Source: CAIZGX01 sp964430305 | GTDB taxonomy: Bacteria; Bacteroidota; Bacteroidia; Flavobacteriales_D; Sanyastnellaceae | Reading direction: 5' to 3' | DNA length: 24,464 nt | Assembly: GCA_964430305.1 (NCBI GenBank) | Contig: CAYSEX010000034.1 | Coordinates: 1 to 24,464 of the forward strand | Shown: positions 1 through 7,382 of the stretch, piece by piece | Layout: every line of letters starts with the position of its first letter | How positions within the stretch are numbered: position 1 is the first letter of the stretch | Made by a program: the position numbers and the translations under genes | The notes under the pieces: model-generated | The model's input: only the letters and a program-made list of their open reading frames with translations | Told to the model about the DNA's origin: nothing | Database searches by the model: none

Positions 1-336
1 GCCAAGCATTCTTGCACGAGCAAATGCGAAGTTCATGAACGCCTTCCCTGCTCCCCTTCCTTGAAATTCATTCAAGATGTAAATGCGCTCAATTTCGAGA
101 GAATCAGATACATTCAATTTTAAATACCCCGATAATTTATCATCAATGTATATAAAATAAAATTCAGCTGTTGGCGACTCCAATTCTATTTTCAGTTGAT
201 TACAAGAAAGATTCTTCTCAAGATATTCTTGCATATCCTCTTTGGTGTTGTATTCTGAAAATGTCTGTTCAAATGTGTCTCTGGAAATTTCTTGAAGCAA
301 TGACAATTCTGAAAGACCCGCCTGTACTATTCTCAT
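1..336 (-). CDS. GNAT family N-acetyltransferase, C-terminus cut off by window edge
   Basis: The first 112 residues of a GNAT-fold acetyltransferase are visible, read from an ATG at 336 to the window edge. The fold's acetyl-CoA pyrophosphate-binding motif (Q/RxxGxG/A) appears as QGRGAGK at residues 92-98, preceded by a beta-strand of the form IERIYIL, which is the usual beta4-alpha3 arrangement. The N-terminus (MRIVQAGLSELSLLQEIS) resembles PaiA/RimI-like members. The substrate cannot be told from sequence. The gene starts 26 nt after the RES toxin stop on the same strand, so it could be cotranscribed with the toxin-antitoxin pair, but nothing shows that it belongs functionally. The family call is firm; the C-terminus is outside the window. 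Confidence 0.85.
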   Translation of the reverse strand, partial: MRIVQAGLSELSLLQEISRDTFEQTFSEYNTKEDMQEYLEKNLSCNQLKIELESPTAEFYFIYIDDKLSGYLKLNVSDSLEIERIYILNEFQGRGAGKAFMNFAFARARMLG

Positions 337-362
337 GAAGTGAAAGTAATTATTTCATTGTA

Positions 363-830
363 TTAACCAACAATGCGTGGGTCGAAAGTAAGACGCTCTT
401 TTGAAATTATTTTAATTTTTTTCGCATCCGGATGATTCGGATTGATGAGCAAATTGAATTCTTGAGGAACAATGCTGCTCGGTACTTTCAAGACAGGAGC
501 TTTCAACATTTGAACAAATGAATCTCCTATTTTCTGAGTGGAGTTCATAGGTGGATGCATTTTCCAATTCTTTGGAAGTTCAGCTATGGACAAAGTCTGA
601 ATCTTCAGTGCATCTGGGATTTCAATTTCAACCAAATACCGATCAGTTGGAATTTCAATTATTCCATTTAAATGCGCCGTAATCTCAAGCAAAGCAAGGG
701 CCCTGCTTTGTGAAGTGTACACCATACGCGTATGCTCGCTGTTCCATCGAAAACTCGAAGACATAGAAGCACCAATACCTTGCAGGGTGTCTTTCAAATA
801 CTTCTTCCGATCTATTCTATAAACGAACAT
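363..830 (-). CDS. RES-domain toxin (putative NAD+-degrading)
   Basis: A 155-residue single-domain RES protein. The residues that name the family are present: Arg5 (VYRI), Glu49 (ALALLEI) and Ser118 (VPSSIVP), with Tyr38 in VYTSQS and a RWN motif at residues 28-30. The late LLINPNHP segment is also typical. Characterised RES toxins (MbcT, the Pseudomonas putida RES protein) deplete NAD+ by hydrolysis or phosphorolysis and act in the cytoplasm; the same activity here is inferred from family. Its ATG overlaps the stop codon of the upstream antitoxin by one base (TAATG), the coupling expected for a RES-Xre module. Length is normal for the family and no key residue is missing. Confidence 0.9.
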   Translation of the reverse strand: MFVYRIDRKKYLKDTLQGIGASMSSSFRWNSEHTRMVYTSQSRALALLEITAHLNGIIEIPTDRYLVEIEIPDALKIQTLSIAELPKNWKMHPPMNSTQKIGDSFVQMLKAPVLKVPSSIVPQEFNLLINPNHPDAKKIKIISKERLTFDPRIVG

Positions 831-1261
831 TACGCGAAGTTTCCGTATTCAATTCGATTCAAACATTTCCGCACTTCTGCAACTCCTGAGAGTGTATCAA
901 AGAGCGATTGCGGAACAATTCCGTGAAGCGATTGATTCGGCATTTCCAACCAACGATTGAATTTATCTTCTTCGTTGTTGAAGACCTCTTGGCCAAACAA
1001 TAATAATTCAGAGATGGCCACAACCAGTTCAGACTCTTTGCTGCTTAAAACAGCTTCTTGTCTTTTATTTAGATTATATGTTGTCTGCGCTATACCTAAG
1101 ACACCCAATACAAATTTAATGGGTCTTTGCATGCGCTCGCTAAGCTCGTCAATGGTGGAATAAGGTAAACCTTTTCGAATGATTTCTATTCTTCCCAAGC
1201 TGTTGCCATAAACCATGGCGCTTTCTTTAAGAATGGAATTTTTGGACCTGGAAGTTTTCAT
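830..1261 (-). CDS. Xre/MbcA/ParS-type antitoxin of the RES toxin
   Basis: A 143-residue antitoxin. The N-terminal half (about residues 25-75, SLGRIEIIRKGLPYSTI onward) looks like the Xre-like helix-turn-helix region of this family. The C-terminal half (about 90-143) matches the MbcA/ParS toxin-binding domain (DUF2384), with the pattern W-L-x-x-P ... L-x-G-x-x-P-x-x-L-x-x-T-x-x-G ... V-x-x-x-L-x-R-x-x-x-G. I chose the ATG at 1261 over an in-frame TTG at 1270, because ATG is far more likely and the extra residues (MLH) add nothing. Antitoxins of this type cover the RES active site and usually repress their own operon; a small inverted repeat lies immediately upstream. The antitoxin-first order with translational overlap supports the pairing. 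Confidence 0.9.
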   Translation of the reverse strand: MKTSRSKNSILKESAMVYGNSLGRIEIIRKGLPYSTIDELSERMQRPIKFVLGVLGIAQTTYNLNKRQEAVLSSKESELVVAISELLLFGQEVFNNEEDKFNRWLEMPNQSLHGIVPQSLFDTLSGVAEVRKCLNRIEYGNFA

Positions 1262-1265
1262 GTGA

Positions 1266-1286
1266 AGCAATATTGTTGCTAATATA
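1266..1286 (-). promoter_or_regulatory. Candidate operator/promoter of the RES-Xre module
   Basis: An inverted repeat AGCAA-TATTG-TTGCT (1266-1280), containing the perfect 8-bp palindrome CAATATTG (1268-1275), sits 4 nt upstream of the antitoxin ATG. A weak -7-like box TATATTAG on the minus strand (1286-1279) abuts it. Antitoxins of this class commonly autoregulate, so this is a plausible operator. The palindrome is short and could be chance. Confidence 0.3.
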
Positions 1287-1349
1287 AAACAATTTTGCTT
1301 TAATTTAAATAGAGATATTCACTAAATTCTAGAAGAAGTGATGAGAATT

Positions 1350-4157
1350 TTAAATCTCTTTTTTCAAGAACTGGCCTGTGATGGACTTCTTTACTTTTAT
1401 CACTTGCTCTGGTGTACCTGTTGCTACAACGTTTCCGCCCCCCTCACCACCTTCAGGTCCCATGTCTAAAATAAAATCGGCACTTTTTATCACATCCATA
1501 TTATGCTCAATAACCAACACGGTATTTCCCTTTTCTACCAATCGATTCAGAACATTGAGTAACAATTCAACATCTTGGAAATGAAGCCCTGTAGTGGGTT
1601 CATCTAAAATATAAATGGTTTTGCCTGTATCGCGTTTGCTGAGCTCCGTAGATAATTTCACGCGCTGGGCTTCACCGCCACTGAGGGTGGTGCTGTGCTG
1701 ACCCAACGTAAGATATCCGAGCCCAACATCATTCAACGTTTTCAACGTATTGTGAATGTTTTTATAATTTTCGAAGAAGTGTACAGCTTGTTCAATGGTC
1801 ATGTTTAACACATCGCTGATGTTCTTTCCATTGTAATAAATTTCTAAGGTTTCGCGGTTATACCTTTTACCGTTGCAACTTTCACACTCCACATAAACAT
1901 CGGGTAGAAAATTCATTTCCACCAATTTCAGTCCGCCTCCTTTGCACGTTTCACATCTTCCACCGGAAACATTGAATGAAAATCTACCCGGTTGATACCC
2001 CCGAATTCGAGCTTCGGGTACACTTGCAAATAAGCTGCGAATGTCTGTAAAAATACCGGTGTATGTGCTGGGATTGCTGCGTGGTGTTCTGCCAATAGGA
2101 CTTTGGTCTATTTCAATCACTTTATCTAAATGTTCAAGTCCTCTCACTTTTTTATACGGCAACGGTTTGCGTTGGCTGTTGTAAAAATGTGCACTTAAAA
2201 TTGGATACAAAGTGTGGCTAATCAATGAAGATTTTCCACTTCCACTGACCCCCGTTACAACGGTAAGTGTACCCAAAGGTATTTGAATGCTTTCACCTTT
2301 AAGGTTGTGTCCGACAGCCCCTTCGAGTTGTAAAAATTTACCAGATCCTTTTCTTCTTGTATTGGGAAGTACTATTCCCCTCTTACCGCTGAGGTAATCT
2401 GCGGTAATGCTGCCTTGTTTTAAAAACGAAGTGGGTTTTCCCTGGGCAATGACCTTTCCACCATTCACGCCTGCACCTGGTCCAATGTCAACAATGTAAT
2501 CGCTTTCGAGCATCATGTCTTTATCATGCTCTACAACAATGACACTATTTCCGCCATCGCGCAATGTTTTCAATGAACGAATGAGCTTTTCATTGTCGCG
2601 CTGATGAAGACCAATACTTGGTTCGTCGAGTATATACAAAACACCCACCAATTGAGAGCCTATTTGTGTGGCCAATCGAATACGTTGTGCTTCTCCACCG
2701 CTTAACGTTTTCGCACTTCGATTTAAATTCAAATAACCTAACCCCACGTTATTTAGGAACGAAAGTCGATCTCGAATTTCCTTTAGTGGTTCTTTTGCAA
2801 TGCGCAATTGCTTGGTATCAAAACTTCCGTCTACTTGTTCAAACCAGAGACTCAATTTTTCAATACTCATTTGGGCGAGTTGGTCTATGGTTGCTTTGTT
2901 AATTTTAAAATTTTGTGAAGCCTCCTTCAACCGGCTTCCATTGCAAGTAGGACAAGCTTTTTTATTCATGAAACTTTCTGCCCATTTTCGCACTGAAGCG
3001 CTGCCATCTTCTTCGGCGTGTCTTTCAATGTATGCAATAAGACCTTCATAACGGGTGTTCATTTTCATTCCCCCTGAAAGTTCAACTTCTATTTTATCAT
3101 CGGTACCGTATAAAATGAGCTGAATGGCTGTATCGTCTACCTCCTTCAAAGGCGTTTTCGAGGTGGCGCCATATTGCTTTAGAATGGCATCTACTTGCTG
3201 ATGAATCCATCCGTTTTTATTCTCACCTAAAGGAACAATTCCACCTTGCTTCACGCTTTTAGAAAGGTCTGGAATAAGTTTACTCATATCAATTTCCACT
3301 ACTTCACCTAGGCCACTGCAATACGAACAAGCTCCGTAGGGCGAGTTAAACGAAAAGAGGTTGGGTTCGGGTTCGGGAAGTGAAATGCCGGAAGTGGGAC
3401 AGATTAAATTTTTTGAAAAATGCCAATGTTCTTCGGAATCTAAGTTGAGTACTTGCACATCGCCCTTGCCCATTTTCAGGGCTGTTTTCAATGTTGACTT
3501 GAGACGGGGTGTGGTTTCTGTATCTACTTTCATTCGATCAACAACCAATTCAATATCGTGAATTTTGTATCGATCCAACTTCATGTCTTTGATCATTTCC
3601 TTCAGCTCGCCATTCACACGAACGCGAACATATCCTTGTTTCATGAGTTGCTCAAAAAGTTCTCTGTAATGTCCTTTTCGAGCTTTCACTAAAGGAGCTA
3701 AAATGGCAATTTTCTTTCCTGAAAAATCCTTGGTTATTTTCTCTACCAGTTGTTCTTCTGAAAATTTAACCATGGCCTTGCCTGTTGCGGGGCTGTATGC
3801 GGTAGAGGCACGAGCAAAAAGAAGGCGCATAAAGTCATACACCTCGGTGATGGTTCCTACCGTAGATCTGGGATTTCTGCTGACCGTTTTTTGCTCAATG
3901 GAAATAACCGGAGAAAGACCATTTACCTTGTCTACATCGGGGCGCTCCATCTCACCTAAGAACTGCCTGGCATAGGCATTGAAGGTTTCCATGTACCTGC
4001 GCTGGCCTTCTGCGTAAAGGGTATCGAAAGCAAGAGAAGATTTTCCGCTTCCAGACAGACCCGTTATCACAACCAGTTGATCGCGAGGAATGGTTAAATC
4101 AATATTTTTTAGATTATTCTCGCGAGCACCGAGAATTTCAATTTGTTCATTTGTCAT
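1350..4157 (-). CDS. uvrA: Excinuclease ABC subunit A
   Basis: A 935-residue UvrA, the damage-recognition ATPase of nucleotide excision repair, full length for the family. It has two ABC modules. Walker A motifs are at 33-41 (GLSGSGKSS) and 636-644 (GVSGSGKSS); signatures LSGGEAQR at about 485-492 and 825-832; Walker B segments LYILDEPS at about 507-514 and IYILDEPT at about 848-855. Zinc-binding cysteine pairs are C402/C405 and C735/C738 with C758/C761. The first zinc site has C253, C277 and C280, but position 256 is Ser (CPTS). I start it at the ATG at 4157; an upstream TTG at 4205 would extend it into fahA and lacks conserved residues. Its ATG follows the fahA stop after one base (TAG-T-ATG), so the two are probably cotranscribed. 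Certain call. Confidence 0.98.
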   Translation of the reverse strand: MTNEQIEILGARENNLKNIDLTIPRDQLVVITGLSGSGKSSLAFDTLYAEGQRRYMETFNAYARQFLGEMERPDVDKVNGLSPVISIEQKTVSRNPRSTVGTITEVYDFMRLLFARASTAYSPATGKAMVKFSEEQLVEKITKDFSGKKIAILAPLVKARKGHYRELFEQLMKQGYVRVRVNGELKEMIKDMKLDRYKIHDIELVVDRMKVDTETTPRLKSTLKTALKMGKGDVQVLNLDSEEHWHFSKNLICPTSGISLPEPEPNLFSFNSPYGACSYCSGLGEVVEIDMSKLIPDLSKSVKQGGIVPLGENKNGWIHQQVDAILKQYGATSKTPLKEVDDTAIQLILYGTDDKIEVELSGGMKMNTRYEGLIAYIERHAEEDGSASVRKWAESFMNKKACPTCNGSRLKEASQNFKINKATIDQLAQMSIEKLSLWFEQVDGSFDTKQLRIAKEPLKEIRDRLSFLNNVGLGYLNLNRSAKTLSGGEAQRIRLATQIGSQLVGVLYILDEPSIGLHQRDNEKLIRSLKTLRDGGNSVIVVEHDKDMMLESDYIVDIGPGAGVNGGKVIAQGKPTSFLKQGSITADYLSGKRGIVLPNTRRKGSGKFLQLEGAVGHNLKGESIQIPLGTLTVVTGVSGSGKSSLISHTLYPILSAHFYNSQRKPLPYKKVRGLEHLDKVIEIDQSPIGRTPRSNPSTYTGIFTDIRSLFASVPEARIRGYQPGRFSFNVSGGRCETCKGGGLKLVEMNFLPDVYVECESCNGKRYNRETLEIYYNGKNISDVLNMTIEQAVHFFENYKNIHNTLKTLNDVGLGYLTLGQHSTTLSGGEAQRVKLSTELSKRDTGKTIYILDEPTTGLHFQDVELLLNVLNRLVEKGNTVLVIEHNMDVIKSADFILDMGPEGGEGGGNVVATGTPEQVIKVKKSITGQFLKKEI

Positions 4158-4158
4158 A

Positions 4159-5430
4159 CTAGTCTTTCGCGGGCAAGACCTTCCCGCTACACTCACCAAA
4201 ACCAACTTTTATTCCTTCTTGTTCAGCATAACCACGAAGAACCACTACATCTCCGTCATGAATGAAGTTTCTGGTTGTTCCATTTCCCATATCGACCGGT
4301 TTTGTTCCTTTCCATGCAATTTCTAACATACTTCCATAAGAACCTTCAGTTGGACCAGAGATGGTTCCAGAAGCTAACATATCACCACAGCGCATGTTGC
4401 ATCCGCCAACGGTATGGTGCGCGAGTTGTTGATTCATGTTCCAATACATGTGTTTGTAATTGCTGTTGGAAACAACAACTTCATTTCCGTTTTCAGGTTG
4501 AATAGCCACTTGCAGATTGATATCAATATTTTTTATTCCGGTATATTGCAAATAAGGTAACACCTCTGGATCTTGAAGCGGACCAATGGTTCTGAAGGGT
4601 TCAAGCGCATCAAGAGTAACTACCCATGGCGAAACGGTCGATGCAAAATTCTTCGCTAAAAACGGACCAAGTGGTACGTATTCCCAACGTTGAATATCTC
4701 TTGCACTCCAATCATTAAAAAGAACCATTCCGAAAATATAATCATCTGCTTCAGCGGTTGAAATACGCTCTCCCATAGGCTTACCGTTAAACGTGATAAA
4801 TGCCATTTCCAATTCGAAATCAAGTTGTTTCGTTGGACCAAAAGAAGGTAAGGTTTCATCTGAGGCGTTAACCTGACCGCAAGGACGAACAATGGGTGTA
4901 CCGCTGATAACGATGCTTGAAGCACGACCATGATAACCAACAGGCAAGTGTTTCCAATTCGGAAGCAGTGCTTTAGCGGGATCACGGAACATCATTCCAA
5001 CATTTCGGGCATGGTCTTCACTGCTGTAAAAATCGGTATAGTCGCCAATTTCAACGGGCAAATGCATTTTGGCCTCAGACATTTTAACCAAGCACGATCT
5101 AAATTCATCTTTCACAATAGCATCTTGTGAACTATCAAGCAAATCAGCAATTCGAAGACGAAGTGCACTGCAAGCCTTCTTACCACGCATCATCATTTTA
5201 TTCAATGATTTTGATCTGAAATCGTCATTTTCAAATGGCAGCATGCTTAGGTAATTGAGTGCATGCAAGCGCGATAAATCTATGATCCATTCTCCAATGG
5301 CTACTCCTACCCTACAATGACCTAAATAACCTTCAGAGAAAATTCCAAAAGGTAAGTTCTGAATAGGGAACTCTGTCAGCTCGGAACCCTGAACCCAAGA
5401 GCGAGCGGAAAAAGGAATAGATTTAGTCAT
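4159..5430 (-). CDS. fahA: Fumarylacetoacetase
   Basis: A 423-residue fumarylacetoacetase (EC 3.7.1.2). It hydrolyses fumarylacetoacetate to fumarate and acetoacetate, the last step of tyrosine/homogentisate degradation in the cytosol. The active-site residues of the mouse enzyme are all present with a constant offset of +7: metal ligands D133, E206, E208 and D240, catalytic H140 and K260. Family blocks include FPIQNLPFG near the N-terminus, VGYHGRASS (164-172), FGMVLFNDWSARDIQ (233-247) and a C-terminal HHT-GGCN-SGTISGP region. No other tyrosine-degradation gene is in the window; the downstream partner is uvrA, an unrelated function. A -7 box TACATTTG lies 17 nt upstream of the ATG. Confidence 0.97.
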   Translation of the reverse strand: MTKSIPFSARSWVQGSELTEFPIQNLPFGIFSEGYLGHCRVGVAIGEWIIDLSRLHALNYLSMLPFENDDFRSKSLNKMMMRGKKACSALRLRIADLLDSSQDAIVKDEFRSCLVKMSEAKMHLPVEIGDYTDFYSSEDHARNVGMMFRDPAKALLPNWKHLPVGYHGRASSIVISGTPIVRPCGQVNASDETLPSFGPTKQLDFELEMAFITFNGKPMGERISTAEADDYIFGMVLFNDWSARDIQRWEYVPLGPFLAKNFASTVSPWVVTLDALEPFRTIGPLQDPEVLPYLQYTGIKNIDINLQVAIQPENGNEVVVSNSNYKHMYWNMNQQLAHHTVGGCNMRCGDMLASGTISGPTEGSYGSMLEIAWKGTKPVDMGNGTTRNFIHDGDVVVLRGYAEQEGIKVGFGECSGKVLPAKD

Positions 5431-5447
5431 GATAAAAATTTACTAGT

Positions 5448-5455
5448 CAAATGTA
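5448..5455 (-). promoter_or_regulatory. Candidate -7 box for fahA-uvrA
   Basis: TACATTTG on the minus strand matches the Bacteroidota -7 consensus TAnnTTTG exactly and lies 17 nt upstream of the fahA ATG. I see no clear -33 TTTG at the expected spacing. Confidence 0.45.
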
Positions 5456-5475
5456 ATTCTAATTCAGGAAGTTTC

Positions 5476-5482
5476 TACCTTG
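5476..5482 (+). promoter_or_regulatory. Candidate -7 box for the membrane protein at 5490
   Basis: TACCTTG resembles TAnnTTTG with one T missing and ends 7 nt before the ATG at 5490. It lies in the 59-bp divergent spacer shared with fahA. Confidence 0.35.
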
Positions 5483-5489
5483 CACATGT

Positions 5490-6638
5490 ATGAAATCATC
5501 AACAAAATTCCTACTTGTAGGTGCCGCGGGCATCATTTTGTTGACTCATTTTACCTTAACCGGAATTTATTCATTTCAGAGTTTGCCTGTTCCTGAAAAA
5601 GTAAGAACAGTCTCAAATTCATACGCCATTCCTTTTTTCCATCAGAACTGGAAATTGTTTGCTCCAGAAATGCCAAATTACGATTGTTTTTTATGGGTTA
5701 GAACGAAGGAAAATTTAGCTTGGAGTACCCCCTTTCGAATAAGTGAAAAAGCAGATTGTGGTTATTCNNNNNNNNNNNNNNNNNNNNNNNNNNNNNNNNN
5801 NNNNNNNNNNNNNNNNNNNNNNNNNNNNNNNNNNNNNNNNNNNNNNNNNNNNNNNNNNNNNNNNNNNTCCGCGATTTGGGGAAGCGACAGTGCACTTATT
5901 CGCTACAGCGCGCCCGATACACCGGTTAACAATTTTGTATATATCTTAATGTATCAACTGCAATGGTTTTGGCCCATAGCCACAATTCATTTAACCAGTA
6001 TTTTCTTGGTCGTTTTTCAAATTTGGATACAGCCCCTACTTCGCTTTGTAGTTTGGATCACAGGCATATTGCTATATTTCAGTGCAATTCCAGCTATGAA
6101 CAGTGGTTATTTGTTTATGTTACTTCTGGCCTTTTATTCGATTCCATTTCAATTGAAACCGAAAAAAGAATTGGACTACTTCATAAACCGTGTGGTTCTG
6201 TTCACTTGCGTACTACAACTTTATTTTGTGTATGTGTTTTCAGCATTATTCAAAGTAACATCTGTACAGTGGTTAAGTGGTGATGCACTTTACTATACAT
6301 TCTTGAATGACAGATTTAGCCCTACTTTCTTAAAGTCCATGGCTTATTACATGCCATTTGGAATAATCATATTCTTGGCTTATTTCATTATGATCTTCCA
6401 ATTGTTTTTTCCTCTTTGGAGTCAGTGGAAACGAACGCGAAAGGCTGCTCTTTGGATTGGTGTCATGATGCATTTATGGATTGCAATTGTTATGCACCTC
6501 TGGGACTTTGCATTTGCAATGCTTATTCCCTATTATTTATTTGTTCGTACAGAAGATCAAAATATTGAGGAAGTTCCCCCTTCTCAACGAGTTGTTGTAG
6601 AGACATTCGACCACTATGGGAATAAACCATCGGTGTGA
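5490..6638 (+). CDS. Multi-pass membrane protein with HTTM-like C-terminal part, interrupted by an assembly gap
   Basis: The visible reading frame starts with a membrane helix (residues about 7-27) and a segment PFFHQNWKLFAPEMPNYDC, of a kind found in uncharacterised Bacteroidota membrane proteins (DUF5819-like). After the gap come several hydrophobic helices and the stretch FVYVFSALFKVTSVQW-LSGDALYY. That stretch resembles HTTM (vitamin-K-carboxylase-related) membrane domains, but the known carboxylase function should not be assumed. The 100-N gap at 5768-5867 is of unknown true length, so the frame match across it (one chance in three) does not prove one gene; two adjacent genes are possible. 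The last 38 codons overlap the end of the convergent FkbM gene by 116 bp. Function unknown. Confidence 0.6.
   Translation: MKSSTKFLLVGAAGIILLTHFTLTGIYSFQSLPVPEKVRTVSNSYAIPFFHQNWKLFAPEMPNYDCFLWVRTKENLAWSTPFRISEKADCGYXXXXXXXXXXXXXXXXXXXXXXXXXXXXXXXXXXSAIWGSDSALIRYSAPDTPVNNFVYILMYQLQWFWPIATIHLTSIFLVVFQIWIQPLLRFVVWITGILLYFSAIPAMNSGYLFMLLLAFYSIPFQLKPKKELDYFINRVVLFTCVLQLYFVYVFSALFKVTSVQWLSGDALYYTFLNDRFSPTFLKSMAYYMPFGIIIFLAYFIMIFQLFFPLWSQWKRTRKAALWIGVMMHLWIAIVMHLWDFAFAMLIPYYLFVRTEDQNIEEVPPSQRVVVETFDHYGNKPSV
5768..5867. other. Assembly gap (100 N)
   Basis: Exactly 100 unresolved bases, the conventional placeholder for a scaffold join of unknown size. It falls inside the membrane-protein reading frame. 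Any residues or length inferred across it are not real data. Confidence 0.99.
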
Positions 6639-7380
6639 ATCCGAATTGCTCAAGGTAAGAGGTAACTGCTAGATAGCTATTGGGGTTTCGGTCTGATTTC
6701 GGACCTCGAACTTCGCACCAAATGGATTGAATTTTATTTTGTTCCAACAAACCTTGAAAGCCTTTTATGGTATTCTCCTCGTTTCCTTCTACATCTATTT
6801 TCAATAAGCGAATGTGCTCTACTTCGCGAAGCACCACATCGCCTCTATTTACTTGAACCTGGGTTCTGCGCGTGTATCCACTTTCATTATCATTGAGGTT
6901 GCTGGCTACAAGACTGCTTCCACCTATATTATCATCTGATATATGAAACGTTAATACACTTGATTCATTTGAGAGAGCTATGGGGAAAACGTGACCATAG
7001 GCCGAATTGTTTTCCATTAAAAACGCTGCAATTTCGGGGAAGGGTTCAAAGGCATAAACATTGAATCCAAGACGCTTGGCCATAAAAGAGTATCCTCCTA
7101 AGTTAGCTCCTACGTCAACAAAAACGTCATTTTCTTGACATTCAAGTGTCATGAATATTCCTAAATTGGACTTGTGAAAATCATAAAAGAAATTGTAAGG
7201 AGCGTATCGAATAATACTAGCACAAGCATGGTTTTTTGTTGAAATCAATATACCGAATGGGTTAACACGATCAGCCTTGGGCGCAACAATTTTCCCAATG
7301 GAGTTAATCAGCTTTGCTTTTTTCCCCGATACATTAACAGTGAAAGGCCAAAGGCTATTCCATTTCGCAAAGAAATTCAT
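6523..7380 (-). CDS. FkbM family SAM-dependent methyltransferase
   Basis: A 285-residue Rossmann-fold methyltransferase of the FkbM family. The SAM-binding motif I is FVDVGANLGGYS at about 87-98, followed by YAFEPFP (109-115), where the acidic residue binds the ribose, and by LLKIDVEGNE (192-201), the FkbM hallmark block. The C-terminus ends in a YFDLLYEQ-type segment, usual for the family. I start it at the ATG at 7380, two bases after the stop of the T9SS surface-protein gene; a GTG at 7413 inside that gene is less likely. FkbM enzymes O-methylate sugars, lipids or polyketides; the acceptor here is unknown. Its place in a unit with an exported T9SS substrate hints at a cell-surface glycan target, which is inference only. 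Confidence 0.9.
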   Translation of the reverse strand: MNFFAKWNSLWPFTVNVSGKKAKLINSIGKIVAPKADRVNPFGILISTKNHACASIIRYAPYNFFYDFHKSNLGIFMTLECQENDVFVDVGANLGGYSFMAKRLGFNVYAFEPFPEIAAFLMENNSAYGHVFPIALSNESSVLTFHISDDNIGGSSLVASNLNDNESGYTRRTQVQVNRGDVVLREVEHIRLLKIDVEGNEENTIKGFQGLLEQNKIQSIWCEVRGPKSDRNPNSYLAVTSYLEQFGFTPMVYSHSGRMSLQQLVEKGELPQYFDLLYEQINNRE

Positions 7381-7382
7381 TT

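Noticed and set aside
1342..1357. GAGA/TCTC inverted repeat at the uvrA stop as a terminator
   Set aside because: Only 4 bp of solid pairing and it overlaps the stop codon region; too weak to call.
4158..4205. Upstream TTG start extending UvrA by 16 residues
   Set aside because: It reads into fahA and adds no conserved residues; the ATG at 4157 gives the standard UvrA start.
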